A DNA stretch of 64,000 nt from an uncultured Winogradskyella sp. Its GTDB lineage: Bacteria; Bacteroidota; Bacteroidia; Flavobacteriales; Flavobacteriaceae. The stretch covers positions 1-64,000 of the forward strand of contig NZ_CANMIW010000011.1 in NCBI RefSeq assembly GCF_947498005.1. The letters are read 5' to 3'. The position numbers and the translations under genes were made by a program. Below are positions 23,615 to 32,117 of the stretch, in pieces. How positions within the stretch are numbered: position 1 is the first letter of the stretch; every line of letters starts with the position of its first letter. The notes under the pieces were generated by a model. It made no database searches and was not told the origin of the DNA. It worked only from the letters and a program-made list of their open reading frames with translations.

Positions 23615-24571
23615 TTACCAACGTTCAGCAATCCAATCCTTTTGTTCTTTTTTTGTTAAAAATGTCCAAGCAACAAAGCGACTAATCTTATTACCTTGTC
23701 CCATTTCTATAGTTTTAACATCAGTAGCATCTACTTTTTGTAATATCTTGTAAGTTGGCTTTAAGGTTGCTTCTTTAGAAATTAAACTAGTGAACCAAAA
23801 GCATTGTTTGCCAAAATGTTTGCTTTCGTAAATCATATCTTTTACAAAACGTGCTTCACCTCCTTTAGTCCAAAGTTCATTTTGCTGGCCTCCAAAATTT
23901 AAAAGGGCCTTGCTTGGTCGTTTTCCTTTTAGGTTTTTTAATTTTTTTAGACTTGCTTTTTGAGCATCATCTAAAGACGCATGAAAAGGCGGATTACACA
24001 TCGTAAAATCTACTTTTTCTTCAGGTTTTAAAATATTGTAGAAGAAGTCGTTAGATTTTTCTTGTCGTCTAATTTCTAAGGTCGATTTTAATCTGCGATT
24101 TTTTTGTTCAATATCTTTTGCAGAGGTAATGGCATTTTCGTCAGTATCACTGCCAATAAAAGACCAACCGTATTCATGGTTACCGATAATAGGATAAATA
24201 CAATTGGCACCAACACCAATATCTAATCCTTTAATATGGATTCCTTGAGGTATTTCAGGCTGATTTCCTTGTAAAAGATCTGCAATATTATGAATGTAAT
24301 CTGCTCGTCCAGGAATTGGAGGACATAGGTAATGCTGAGGAATATCCCAATATTGTAATTTATAATGATGAATTAATAACGCTTTATTCAATGCTTTTAC
24401 AGCCGCTGGATTAAAAAAATCGATTGATTCGTCTCCATATTTATTAGGTGCAACATAGGCAGCTAATTCTGGCGAACTTTTAATAAGTTTTTTAAAATTA
24501 TAGCGTTCTCTATGTTTACTTCTAGGATGAAGTTCAGTTTTTACTTTAGGATGTGTTTTTTTCTTTTGCAC
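23615..24571 (-). CDS. rlmF: 23S rRNA (adenine(1618)-N6)-methyltransferase
   Basis: This SAM-dependent enzyme methylates N6 of A1618 in 23S rRNA. The family markers HPRSKHRERYNF, LDIGVGANCIYPIIG (SAM-binding motif I) and the catalytic MCNPPFHAS are all present, as is the RlmF-specific ELWTKGGEARFVKDM. No ATG is available. GTG at 24571 yields MQKKKTHPKVKTELHPRS, which agrees with homologues I recall, whereas TTG at 24610 would add 13 residues. The gene follows a second methyltransferase with a 39-nt gap (0 nt if TTG is used). Confidence 0.92.
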   Translation of the reverse strand: MQKKKTHPKVKTELHPRSKHRERYNFKKLIKSSPELAAYVAPNKYGDESIDFFNPAAVKALNKALLIHHYKLQYWDIPQHYLCPPIPGRADYIHNIADLLQGNQPEIPQGIHIKGLDIGVGANCIYPIIGNHEYGWSFIGSDTDENAITSAKDIEQKNRRLKSTLEIRRQEKSNDFFYNILKPEEKVDFTMCNPPFHASLDDAQKASLKKLKNLKGKRPSKALLNFGGQQNELWTKGGEARFVKDMIYESKHFGKQCFWFTSLISKEATLKPTYKILQKVDATDVKTIEMGQGNKISRFVAWTFLTKKEQKDWIAERW

Positions 24572-24610
24572 TATGTTGCTTATTTTAGGGCCAAAGGTAA
24601 GATAAATCAA

Positions 24611-25408
24611 CTAAGCTTTATCTGATTCTTTTTGGGCAATGATATATAAATAGTCACCCAATTCGTTTTTATAAGAGTCAATGATTTCATTAATTTTTCC
24701 AGAATCAATATCATGCCTTAATGAAATGAGTCCGTTTTCTACTTCCTTAATATTTGCTAAAGCACTAAACGATGAAATACCATGTCTAATCTGCTCATCA
24801 AAATACAATTCTGGATTTTGCTTTCCACAATACAAAAATTGATCTTCTAAATCGGGTTTTATACTATAGTTTTCTGTATTTGTTATGCTTAATCCAGACC
24901 TGGTAAGTGCTTCTTTCACAATCTCTAAACTTGGCATTTGTAACATTGAATCTTCAAGCATTTTAGGAAAATAATGATTGAGCCAATAACCACTCATTTG
25001 TTGAGGTGTAGATGTGAAAATTACTATTTTACCTTCAGGTTTTAAAATGTATTCTAATTCTGAAAATGCACGCGTTAAGTTGGCCCAATGATGAATAGTT
25101 AAGGTTGCCACTATACCATCTACACTTTGATTTGATAATCCTGTAATTTCAGCAGATCCAATTTTCCAGTTTATAGCTTTGTTTCGAGCTTGTGCTATTT
25201 GTAGCATTTCAATGGAAGGATCAATACCAATATATTGAAACCCTTTTTTTTGAAGCGCGTCTGTATAATTACCAGTGCCACAACCAATGTCTAAATATAG
25301 ACCATCTTTATTTGGATTAAGATGCTTTATAAATTGCTGTGTTAAGTGCAAGTCTGCTTTACGCGTTTCGTTATAATTTGCACCTATTTTATTGTATTTA
25401 ACTGACAT
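24611..25408 (-). CDS. Class I SAM-dependent methyltransferase
   Basis: The product has 265 residues. Motif I (LDIGCGTGNYTDAL) and the motif II region (GIDPSIEMLQIA) mark a Rossmann-fold methyltransferase of the Methyltransf_11/25 type. The segment TLTIHHWANLTRAFSELEYILKPEGKIVIFTSTP is typical of small-molecule methyltransferases such as the UbiE/Coq5-like group. Which molecule is methylated is not visible. It is flanked by the MOSC gene upstream and rlmF downstream on the same strand. Confidence 0.85.
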   Translation of the reverse strand: MSVKYNKIGANYNETRKADLHLTQQFIKHLNPNKDGLYLDIGCGTGNYTDALQKKGFQYIGIDPSIEMLQIAQARNKAINWKIGSAEITGLSNQSVDGIVATLTIHHWANLTRAFSELEYILKPEGKIVIFTSTPQQMSGYWLNHYFPKMLEDSMLQMPSLEIVKEALTRSGLSITNTENYSIKPDLEDQFLYCGKQNPELYFDEQIRHGISSFSALANIKEVENGLISLRHDIDSGKINEIIDSYKNELGDYLYIIAQKESDKA

Positions 25409-25431
25409 TTTTTAAATGGTTGATTATTATG

Positions 25432-26067
25432 TTATGTTAAGAAATTTTGCAAGCGCTGTCTTTTCTGAAGCGGTAAGGCATCATTATTTTCAATTAACTT
25501 TATATGATCCTTATTTTTATCTCGAGTGTATAATAACTTAAAAAAATCGAAAATTGAAATACTTCCCTGTATGTGTTCTATTAATTTGAAATCATCTCCA
25601 TTTTTAACAAAACCCTCTTCTAAAACTCTCACATATGTACCAGAATAACCATGATCAATAAATTGCTTCAAAACATCGTTGGTTCCGAATTTGTGTGCAA
25701 ATTTAAAACAAGGTTCTCTTGGTTGTGTAATTTGAACTAAAGCTTCGCCTAATTTATAAATGTCTCCAATAATGAGTTCACTTTCATTAAGATGACTAAT
25801 GGTTAAATTTTCGCCAAGCATACCATAGCTCCAATCTAAATTTGGATATAGATTTTGCCAATATGGATACTGATTTTTAGAAAATAAGTAACAAGCTTTA
25901 AACTCTCCACCATGTACTTTTTTATCTGAAACTTCATCACCATGTACCTGCTCTTTACCAATAAAAATTGGGCTGTCTGTGGGTTTTTTGTATATACCAG
26001 TGGTCACTTCATTACCATTCCATAAGAAGGTAATTGGTTGTGCAATATTTGTAGAAATAACTTTCAT
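25432..26067 (-). CDS. MOSC-domain protein (YiiM-like)
   Basis: The product has 211 residues. The MOSC fold is indicated by GEQVHGDEVSDKKVHGG-like and GMLGENLTISHLNES segments. The conserved cysteine is in QPREPCFKF, the position that binds sulfur or molybdenum cofactor in this family. YiiM-type proteins handle molybdenum-cofactor-dependent reduction of N-hydroxylated bases. A terminator-type hairpin lies 15-47 nt upstream of the start codon, which suggests that expression may be attenuated. The upstream Crp/Fnr gene is on the same strand. Confidence 0.85.
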   Translation of the reverse strand: MKVISTNIAQPITFLWNGNEVTTGIYKKPTDSPIFIGKEQVHGDEVSDKKVHGGEFKACYLFSKNQYPYWQNLYPNLDWSYGMLGENLTISHLNESELIIGDIYKLGEALVQITQPREPCFKFAHKFGTNDVLKQFIDHGYSGTYVRVLEEGFVKNGDDFKLIEHIQGSISIFDFFKLLYTRDKNKDHIKLIENNDALPLQKRQRLQNFLT

Positions 26068-26081
26068 GCTCTAATTTAAAC

Positions 26082-26170
26082 AAAAAAAGCGCAAGTCTAT
26101 ACAACTTGCGCTCTCCAGCTATTAATCTTAGGGTAATAAGGGATATTACCTTGTTAGGACTGCAAAAATA
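26082..26170 (-). promoter_or_regulatory. Leader with two hairpins and a terminator before the MOSC gene
   Basis: On the minus strand a -7 box TATTTTTG (26170-26163) is followed by the hairpin GGTAATA-TCCCT-TATTACC (26150-26132). Next comes the 9-bp stem AGCGCAAGT/ACTTGCGCT (26112-26088) with seven T (26088-26082), ending 15 nt before the MOSC ATG at 26067. A transcript started here would be about 75 nt, or would continue into the gene if the terminator were avoided. No known riboswitch consensus was recognised. Confidence 0.6.
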
Positions 26171-26218
26171 GAACTATAAATGAAGTTAAATATTGATGTA
26201 TGGTAAGAAATCGATGTC

Positions 26219-26791
26219 TTAAGATAATTCTTTTCTAATGCGACTTAAACTTTCTGTAGTTATTCCCAAGTAAGAGGCAATATGGTAGTTTTTGATACTC
26301 TTTTCTATTTTGGGATACGTTTCAATAAAATTAATATAACGCTCCTTCGCAGGTTTTGATAGGTTAATTAGAATTCTTTTTTGAAATGCCGTAAAGGCTT
26401 TTTCGAGTTTTATTCTAAAAAAATGATCCACTTTAGGCATTTTAGAATACATATATTCTTTATCCTCTCTAGAGATTCTGTATAAGGTAGAGTCTTGTAT
26501 GGCTTCAATGTTTAAGACAGCTTTGCCACCACTGAAAAATGCAGTGTAGTCACTAATCCACCAATCGCTAATCCCAAATTGAATGGTATATTCTTTACCT
26601 TCTTTATCAACGTGAAAGGTTCTCATACAGCCATCTACAACATAATATTGATAATTGACAAGGTCACCTGCTTTTAGTAAGATATCCCCTTTTTTAATTT
26701 TTACTTTACGAAACACAGATTTTACAATCGTAATTTCTTCATCTGTAAAATTAAGCTCGTCAAAAATCTTATTTATGTACGTAAAATCCAT
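26219..26791 (-). CDS. Crp/Fnr-family transcription regulator
   Basis: The product has 190 residues. The N-terminal two thirds is a cyclic-nucleotide-binding-like beta barrel (KGDILLKAGDLVNYQYYVVDGCMRTF). The C-terminal helix-turn-helix is IASYLGITTESLSRIRKELS. The usual cAMP-contact Arg and Ser are not evident, so the ligand is unknown. It resembles the regulator at 60970-61539 in length and layout (both end in ...LSRIRK). The gene lies 151 nt upstream of the MOSC gene, separated from it by the two-hairpin leader and terminator at 26082-26170. Confidence 0.88.
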   Translation of the reverse strand: MDFTYINKIFDELNFTDEEITIVKSVFRKVKIKKGDILLKAGDLVNYQYYVVDGCMRTFHVDKEGKEYTIQFGISDWWISDYTAFFSGGKAVLNIEAIQDSTLYRISREDKEYMYSKMPKVDHFFRIKLEKAFTAFQKRILINLSKPAKERYINFIETYPKIEKSIKNYHIASYLGITTESLSRIRKELS

Positions 26792-26890
26792 TACTATCGT
26801 TTAATGAATATAAAATTACGTAAAACCTTTTAAATGAGTAGTTTAATTCGTTGTGGGATATAAAAATAGGTTTATCAGACAAAGTGTAAA

Positions 26891-26918
26891 AAACCACTTT
26901 TAATTAACAAAGTGGTTT
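26891..26918. terminator. Terminator hairpin, downstream of the serine hydrolase gene
   Basis: The stem AAACCACTTT/AAAGTGGTTT has loop TAATTAAC. Its arms are identical to those of the hairpin at 28654-28681 on the other side of the serine hydrolase gene. Confidence 0.8.
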
Positions 26919-26940
26919 GTTTGATTCTTTGGACTGATAA

Positions 26941-28596
26941 TTAATTAATTTTCTTGGCGACAGATTCTTGTCCGCCTTGATATAGTGTGAAACTTTCAAT
27001 AGCGTCTTTTTCAGTTTTATTAAACTTTACTTTAAGCGCTGTTACCTTAGCAAAAAACGTGGTTTCATCTTCTGCGAAAAGTTCAAATTTACCTTGACCT
27101 GTAGCTTGTCCAAATATTTGGCTGTCTTCAACAGTAATCTCCACAACAAAATTTGGAGCTAATTCATATTTACCAATATATTTTTTTAAGAGATCATTAG
27201 ATAACGATATTTCTTTTCTGGCTTTAGGCATTGCCTTGTCTATTTCTATTCCAATATTTTCCTTGTCAGTGATGAAAATGGCTTGTCGTTTTCCGTTCGC
27301 TGTCTTTGAGAATTTATATTCTATATTTCCTTCTTCAAACATAAAATGGTTTTCAGATAATGGGAAAATTTCGAATACAGTGTTGGTTTCAGATTCTCTC
27401 ATGCTGCTAAGTTTTCCGTCCTTCATAAATATATGTCTTATAGCTCCATCTTCAAATTCGTATGCGCCAACCCATTGTTTTAGCTTTTTCTCAGAAACTT
27501 TGACCACATCATTCATTGTAGGATAAGGTTTGCCGATAGCTGCAGCGGCTAAACTTTGAGTGACAGCACCAATATCGTTGCAGCTACAATTACTAAGACC
27601 AATAACATAGAGGTCTTCTTCAATAAGGTATATACCATTAGTAGAAGTACCAAAAATTCCACCGCTATGCGTGTAACCTTTAGACCCTTTTAAATTAAAT
27701 TCACCAAGACCATAACCATAAGAAATATGCTCTCCATCATTGAGATTAGAACCATTAATTGCTTTTTCTAATGTTGATGCTTTAATAAATGTGTTATTAG
27801 TAAGTGCATTTTGCCATTTTAACATATCTTCTACAGTAGAGGTTAAGGAACCCGCAGCATGAGGTATAGTCATACTGAGGTAACTAGCGTTAACAAAACC
27901 AGAAGGTTCTTCTTCATAAGCCTCAACTCTGTTTTTAACTAATTCTCTATTATTTCCATATCTAGAATTATTCATGTTAATACGCTCAAAGATGTTTTTC
28001 TCAATATAATTTTCATACGTATCTCCAGATAATACTTCTATGATTTTACCTAATAATACATAACCAGAATTATTATATTGATAAGCTTCGCCTGGATCGA
28101 AATCCATGGGTTCATTTTTAAAATAATCAATTAACTCATCTAGAGTAAAGTCTTTTCTAGCCACTTCTAATAAATTACCAATGCCTGTATAACTTTTTAT
28201 ACCAGACGTATGATTTAGTAAATGATGCACAGTAATGGTTTTTCCATGCGTAGGATAATCTGGTATGAACTTAGTAATAGGATCATTGAGACTTAGTTTT
28301 CCTTGCTCTTCTAACATTAAAATGGCTACGGCCGTAAATTGTTTAGTGATTGAGGCTAACATAAATACGTTCTCAGGAACCATATCTACATTGAGTTCTA
28401 AACTCGATTTGCCAACCGCTTTTTTATAAATGGTTTTGCCATTTTTGGCAACTAAAATTGTTGCACCAGGAGCATCAGGATTATCATAAAATTGAGATAC
28501 GATTTCATCGAATTGCGCGGTGTTGTTTTGAGCAAATGTTGCTGTTGTAAATACAAAACTTAAAAGGAGTAATGAGATAGTTTGATTGATTTTCAT
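26941..28596 (-). CDS. Exported beta-lactamase-fold serine hydrolase
   Basis: The product has 551 residues with a signal peptide ending near TFAQ. The catalytic domain (about 25-350) has the S-x-x-K motif in LASITKQFT, the Y-x-N motif in YQYNNSGY, and H-S-G-G in YTHSGGIFG in the place of K-T-G. After it, about 190 residues of strand-rich sequence resemble the DUF3471-type C-terminal extension. This family includes esterases, D-aminopeptidases and penicillin-binding-like proteins. A resistance role is not implied. The gene is bracketed by two identical terminator stems. Confidence 0.87.
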   Translation of the reverse strand: MKINQTISLLLLSFVFTTATFAQNNTAQFDEIVSQFYDNPDAPGATILVAKNGKTIYKKAVGKSSLELNVDMVPENVFMLASITKQFTAVAILMLEEQGKLSLNDPITKFIPDYPTHGKTITVHHLLNHTSGIKSYTGIGNLLEVARKDFTLDELIDYFKNEPMDFDPGEAYQYNNSGYVLLGKIIEVLSGDTYENYIEKNIFERINMNNSRYGNNRELVKNRVEAYEEEPSGFVNASYLSMTIPHAAGSLTSTVEDMLKWQNALTNNTFIKASTLEKAINGSNLNDGEHISYGYGLGEFNLKGSKGYTHSGGIFGTSTNGIYLIEEDLYVIGLSNCSCNDIGAVTQSLAAAAIGKPYPTMNDVVKVSEKKLKQWVGAYEFEDGAIRHIFMKDGKLSSMRESETNTVFEIFPLSENHFMFEEGNIEYKFSKTANGKRQAIFITDKENIGIEIDKAMPKARKEISLSNDLLKKYIGKYELAPNFVVEITVEDSQIFGQATGQGKFELFAEDETTFFAKVTALKVKFNKTEKDAIESFTLYQGGQESVAKKIN

Positions 28597-28653
28597 TTTT
28601 CTGAAGATTGATTAATACTAATAAGACGATTCTCAGAAGATTAAGTTACAAAA

Positions 28654-28681
28654 AAACCACTTTGAATTAACAAAGTGGTTT
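28654..28681. terminator. Terminator hairpin upstream of the serine hydrolase, downstream of htpG
   Basis: The stem AAACCACTTT/AAAGTGGTTT has loop GAATTAAC and poly-A/poly-T flanks. It terminates htpG on the minus strand. Its stem is the same as that at 26891-26918. Confidence 0.85.
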
Positions 28682-28720
28682 TAAATATTTAAGAAACTGA
28701 AACAAGTTCAGTAAAAGAGA

Positions 28721-30631
28721 TTATTTTATCATCTCATAACTACGCTTAATAAAGCTTGTTAACTCTTCGCCTTTTAAAAGCCCTTGAGATAAACGTGCTA
28801 AATCTAAACTTTGAGAAATTAAACGTTCTTGTTTCTTCTTCGTTTTAGTGCCTAATATTTCGCCAACTAATTCAGAGTTTGTGTTAACGATAAGGTTATG
28901 AATTTCTGGCATGTTACCAAACATATTCATTCCGCCTCCACCAGTCTGCTGCATTTCTTTCATTCTACGCATAAATTCTGGTTGTGTAATAATAAATGGA
29001 GACGCATCGCTATCCATAGCTTCTAACTGAATTGAGAATTTTTCAGAAGGAATTACTTCCTTTAAAAGTGTATCTAATTCTGTTTGTTGCTCATCTGTTA
29101 ATTTAGAAATTGTGTTTTCGTCTTTCTTAATTAAATTGTCAATATGATCACCATCAACTCTAGCAAAAGAAATATTTTCTTTAGTAGACTCTAATTTCTG
29201 AATTAAATGCGAAACAATAGGAGAGTCTAACATCAATACTTCATAGCCTTTAGCTTTAGCAGCTTCGATATAAGAGTGTTGCTGATCTTTATTTGAAGCG
29301 TAAAGGATTACAAGTTTACCATCCTTGTCAGTTTGGTTTGCTTTAATCTTGTTGAATAATTCGTCATACGTAAAGAATTTACCATCTACTGTTGGGTAAA
29401 GTGCAAATGCATCTGCTTTTTCAAAGAATTTTTCTTCAGAAAGCATTCCGTATTCAATAACGATCTTAATATCATCCCATTTTGCTTCAAAATCTTCGCG
29501 ATTGGCGTTAAATAAAGATTTTAATTTATCTGCAACTTTACGTGTAATGTAAGATGAAATTTTCTTAACTGCACCATCTGCTTGTAAGTAAGAACGAGAT
29601 ACGTTTAATGGAATATCTGGAGAATCAATAACACCTCGTAGCATTGTTAAAAATTCAGGAACAATACCTTCAACATTATCAGTTACGAAAACTTGGTTTT
29701 GGTATAATTGAATTTTATCCTTCTGCATGTTCATATCATTCGTCATCTTAGGGAAATATAAAATCCCTGTTAAGTTGAATGGATAATCTACATTAAGGTG
29801 AATGTTAAATAATGGCTCTTCAAACTGCATTGGGTACAATTCTCTATAGAAACCACTGTAATCCTCATCTTTTAATTCTGATGGTTGTTTTGTCCAAGCC
29901 GGATTAGGGTTGTTGATTATACTATCTACCGTAATTTGCTTATGTGGCTCAGTTGTTTCTTTACCGTCAGCATCCTTTATTGTTTTTGGCGTGAAATCTG
30001 GATCGTTAATTTCCTTAGTTCCAAATTTAATTGGAATAGGCATAAACTTGTTATACTTATTAAGTAATTCACTGATTCTAGACTCTTCTAAAAACTCTGT
30101 AGAATCTTCTGCGATATGAAGAATGATCTCTGTTCCTCTAGATTCTTTATCAGATTTTTCTAAAGTAAATTCTGGAGAACCATCACACGTCCAATGTGCA
30201 GCATCTGCTCCTGTGTGAGATTTTGTAATGATTTCAACTTTCTCCGCAACCATAAAAGCAGAATAGAAACCAAGACCAAAATGGCCAATGATTCCAGAAT
30301 CTTGTGCAGAATCTTTGTACTTGTCTAAAAATTCTTCAGCACCAGAAAAGGCAACTTGGTTAATGTATTTTTCAACTTCTTCAGCTGTCATACCTAATCC
30401 TTGATCAATGATATGAAGCTTTTTACCTTCTTTATCAATCTTTACTTCAATCTGTGGATTTCCGTACTCAGATTTAGATTCACCAATACTGGTAAGGTGT
30501 TTTAATTTTAGTGTGGCATCTGTACCATTACTAATAAGCTCACGTAAAAATATTTCGTGATCACTGTATAAGAATTTTTTAATAAGCGGAAAGATGTTCT
30601 CTACCGATACATTAATACTTCCTTTTGTCAT
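28721..30631 (-). CDS. htpG: Molecular chaperone HtpG (Hsp90)
   Basis: The product has 636 residues, the usual length. The N-terminal GHKL ATPase has IFLRELISNGTDATLKL, IDQGLGMT and GHFGLGFYSAFMVA. The position usually reading NASDA is NGTDA here. The middle domain carries NVSRSYLQADGAVKKI, with the ATPase-stimulating Arg. The C-terminal dimerisation domain ends ...SFIKRSYEMIK, with no MEEVD tail, as in bacterial forms. It folds client proteins under stress in the cytoplasm. The gene is monocistronic, with the terminator hairpin 39 nt past the stop. Confidence 0.97.
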   Translation of the reverse strand: MTKGSINVSVENIFPLIKKFLYSDHEIFLRELISNGTDATLKLKHLTSIGESKSEYGNPQIEVKIDKEGKKLHIIDQGLGMTAEEVEKYINQVAFSGAEEFLDKYKDSAQDSGIIGHFGLGFYSAFMVAEKVEIITKSHTGADAAHWTCDGSPEFTLEKSDKESRGTEIILHIAEDSTEFLEESRISELLNKYNKFMPIPIKFGTKEINDPDFTPKTIKDADGKETTEPHKQITVDSIINNPNPAWTKQPSELKDEDYSGFYRELYPMQFEEPLFNIHLNVDYPFNLTGILYFPKMTNDMNMQKDKIQLYQNQVFVTDNVEGIVPEFLTMLRGVIDSPDIPLNVSRSYLQADGAVKKISSYITRKVADKLKSLFNANREDFEAKWDDIKIVIEYGMLSEEKFFEKADAFALYPTVDGKFFTYDELFNKIKANQTDKDGKLVILYASNKDQQHSYIEAAKAKGYEVLMLDSPIVSHLIQKLESTKENISFARVDGDHIDNLIKKDENTISKLTDEQQTELDTLLKEVIPSEKFSIQLEAMDSDASPFIITQPEFMRRMKEMQQTGGGGMNMFGNMPEIHNLIVNTNSELVGEILGTKTKKKQERLISQSLDLARLSQGLLKGEELTSFIKRSYEMIK

Positions 30632-30801
30632 GATATATAGTTTTTTGTATTATTAATTTTAATATTTAGCTATAGTCAAATAAAATACCAAGACTTAAAA
30701 AGTGACAAACTGACACAAGTACTATGCGTGCATAACGAATGTAAATTCTAATAAATGGTAATCGTATCTTAAATATTAAATTGCAGTACTAAATAATAAC
30801 T

Positions 30802-31812
30802 ATGTACAATTCAAAAATAATAGGCTTAGGCAAATATGTGCCAGATAATGTTGTCACTAATGATGATCTATCAAAAATGATGGACACTAATGATGAGTGG
30901 ATTCAAGAACGCACTGGTATTAAAGAACGTCGTTGGGTAGAAAAGGGTAGTGGAGACACTACAGCTACAATGGGAGTGAAAGCAGCGAAAATTGCTATTG
31001 AGCGCTCAGGATTAGATAAAGACGATATTGATTTTATCATTTTTGCGACACTAAGTCCTGATATGTATTTTCCAGGTCCAGGCGTACAAGTACAACATGC
31101 TTTAGATATAAAAACTGTTGGTGCTTTAGATGTACGTAACCAATGTTCTGGTTTTGTATATGCCATTTCTGTAGCAGATAATTTTATTAAAACAGGAATG
31201 TATAAAAACATTCTTGTCATAGGCAGTGAATTGCATTCTCATGGATTAGATAAAACCACGAGAGGACGAGGCGTTTCTGTTATATTTGGAGATGGTGCAG
31301 GCGCTGCTGTTTTAACTAGAGAAGAAGATACGAATAAAGGTATTTTGTCTACACATTTACATTCTCAAGGTGAGCATGCAGAAGAGTTAGTGTTGGTTGC
31401 TCCAGGAATGGGTAAACGTTGGGTAAATGATATTTTGGCTGCAAACGATCCTAATGACGAAAGTTATTTTCCATATATGAATGGGCAATTTGTATTTAAA
31501 AATGCGGTTGTTCGTTTTAGTGAAGTCATTATGGAAGGGTTAATGAAAAATGAATTACAGGTTGATGATATAGATATGCTAATTCCGCACCAAGCGAATT
31601 TGCGTATTGCACAATTTATACAACGCAAGTTTAAGTTAAATGACGACCAGGTATTTAATAATATCCAGAAGTATGGAAATACTACTGCTGCATCCATCCC
31701 AATTGCGTTAACGGAAGCTTGGGAAGAAGGAAAAGTAAAAGAAGGTGATACGGTTGTGTTAGCTGCCTTTGGTAGTGGTTTTACTTGGGGAAGCGTGATT
31801 ATTAAATGGTAG
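30802..31812 (+). CDS. 3-oxoacyl-ACP synthase III family protein
   Basis: The product has 336 residues. The thiolase-fold condensing enzyme has the Cys-His-Asn triad: Cys115 in RNQCSGF, His263 in IPHQANLRI and Asn293 in YGNTTAAS. The family starts fatty acid or related acyl chain synthesis from acyl-CoA and malonyl-ACP. The N-terminal SKIIGLGKYVPDNVVTNDDL is close to FabH, but the extra HSHGLDKTTRGRGVSV segment suggests a specialised paralogue rather than the housekeeping enzyme. No other fatty acid genes are adjacent. It is divergent from htpG. Confidence 0.9.
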   Translation: MYNSKIIGLGKYVPDNVVTNDDLSKMMDTNDEWIQERTGIKERRWVEKGSGDTTATMGVKAAKIAIERSGLDKDDIDFIIFATLSPDMYFPGPGVQVQHALDIKTVGALDVRNQCSGFVYAISVADNFIKTGMYKNILVIGSELHSHGLDKTTRGRGVSVIFGDGAGAAVLTREEDTNKGILSTHLHSQGEHAEELVLVAPGMGKRWVNDILAANDPNDESYFPYMNGQFVFKNAVVRFSEVIMEGLMKNELQVDDIDMLIPHQANLRIAQFIQRKFKLNDDQVFNNIQKYGNTTAASIPIALTEAWEEGKVKEGDTVVLAAFGSGFTWGSVIIKW

Positions 31813-31847
31813 TAGATTGTTCTAATTAAGTTAGAATTTTAAGTATA

Positions 31848-31882
31848 AAAAAGCCCAAGCAGAATGTCTGTTTGGGCTTTTT
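31848..31882 (+). terminator. Terminator of the KAS III gene
   Basis: The stem AAAAGCCCAAGCAGA/TCTGTTTGGGCTTTT (one mispair) has a short loop and a T run, 36 nt past the stop codon. Confidence 0.88.
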
Positions 31883-32018
31883 CGCTATTAACCAACCTTA
31901 ACTAATCACTATTATAAACTAAGTTTATAATTCCCATGATAAAAAAAACTTATAATAATGAAGACGTAATAATTGCCATTTTATTTCAATGAATATTACA
32001 TTTAACTTGTATTTAACA

Positions 32019-32053
32019 AAAATCCTGATATGTCCAAAGACCCTCAGGATTTT
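32019..32053 (-). terminator. Terminator of the TonB-type receptor gene
   Basis: The 10-bp stem AAAATCCTGA/TCAGGATTTT has a 15-nt loop. The minus-strand tail is TTTTTG. It lies 65 nt past the stop codon of the receptor. Confidence 0.75.
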
Positions 32054-32117
32054 CTTGATTTAATAGTTGAGTTCTAACACTAACCATCAACATTTTTGTC
32101 AACTATTAAATACTATC

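Larger units (their letters stand above)
31813..32117. other. 305-bp convergent intergenic region with terminators
   Basis: Three dyads are visible. A plus-strand terminator for the KAS III gene lies at 31848-31882 (AAAAGCCCAAG...TTGGGCTTTT). A minus-strand terminator for the TonB-type receptor lies at 32019-32053 (AAAATCCTGA/TCAGGATTTT with T run). A wider 10-bp inverted repeat, TAATAGTTGA/TCAACTATTA, starts at 32061 and ends at 32108. No gene is seen in the remaining A/T-rich sequence. Confidence 0.75.

Noticed and set aside
24572-24610. TTG start for rlmF, adding 13 residues
   Set aside because: The added residues have no counterpart in homologues I recall; GTG at 24571 gives the usual N-terminus. 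The choice remains open.
26941-28596. Beta-lactamase resistance gene
   Set aside because: The active-site motifs define the fold only; long C-terminal extension and absence of a resistance context argue for a general serine hydrolase. The same holds for 54031-55110.
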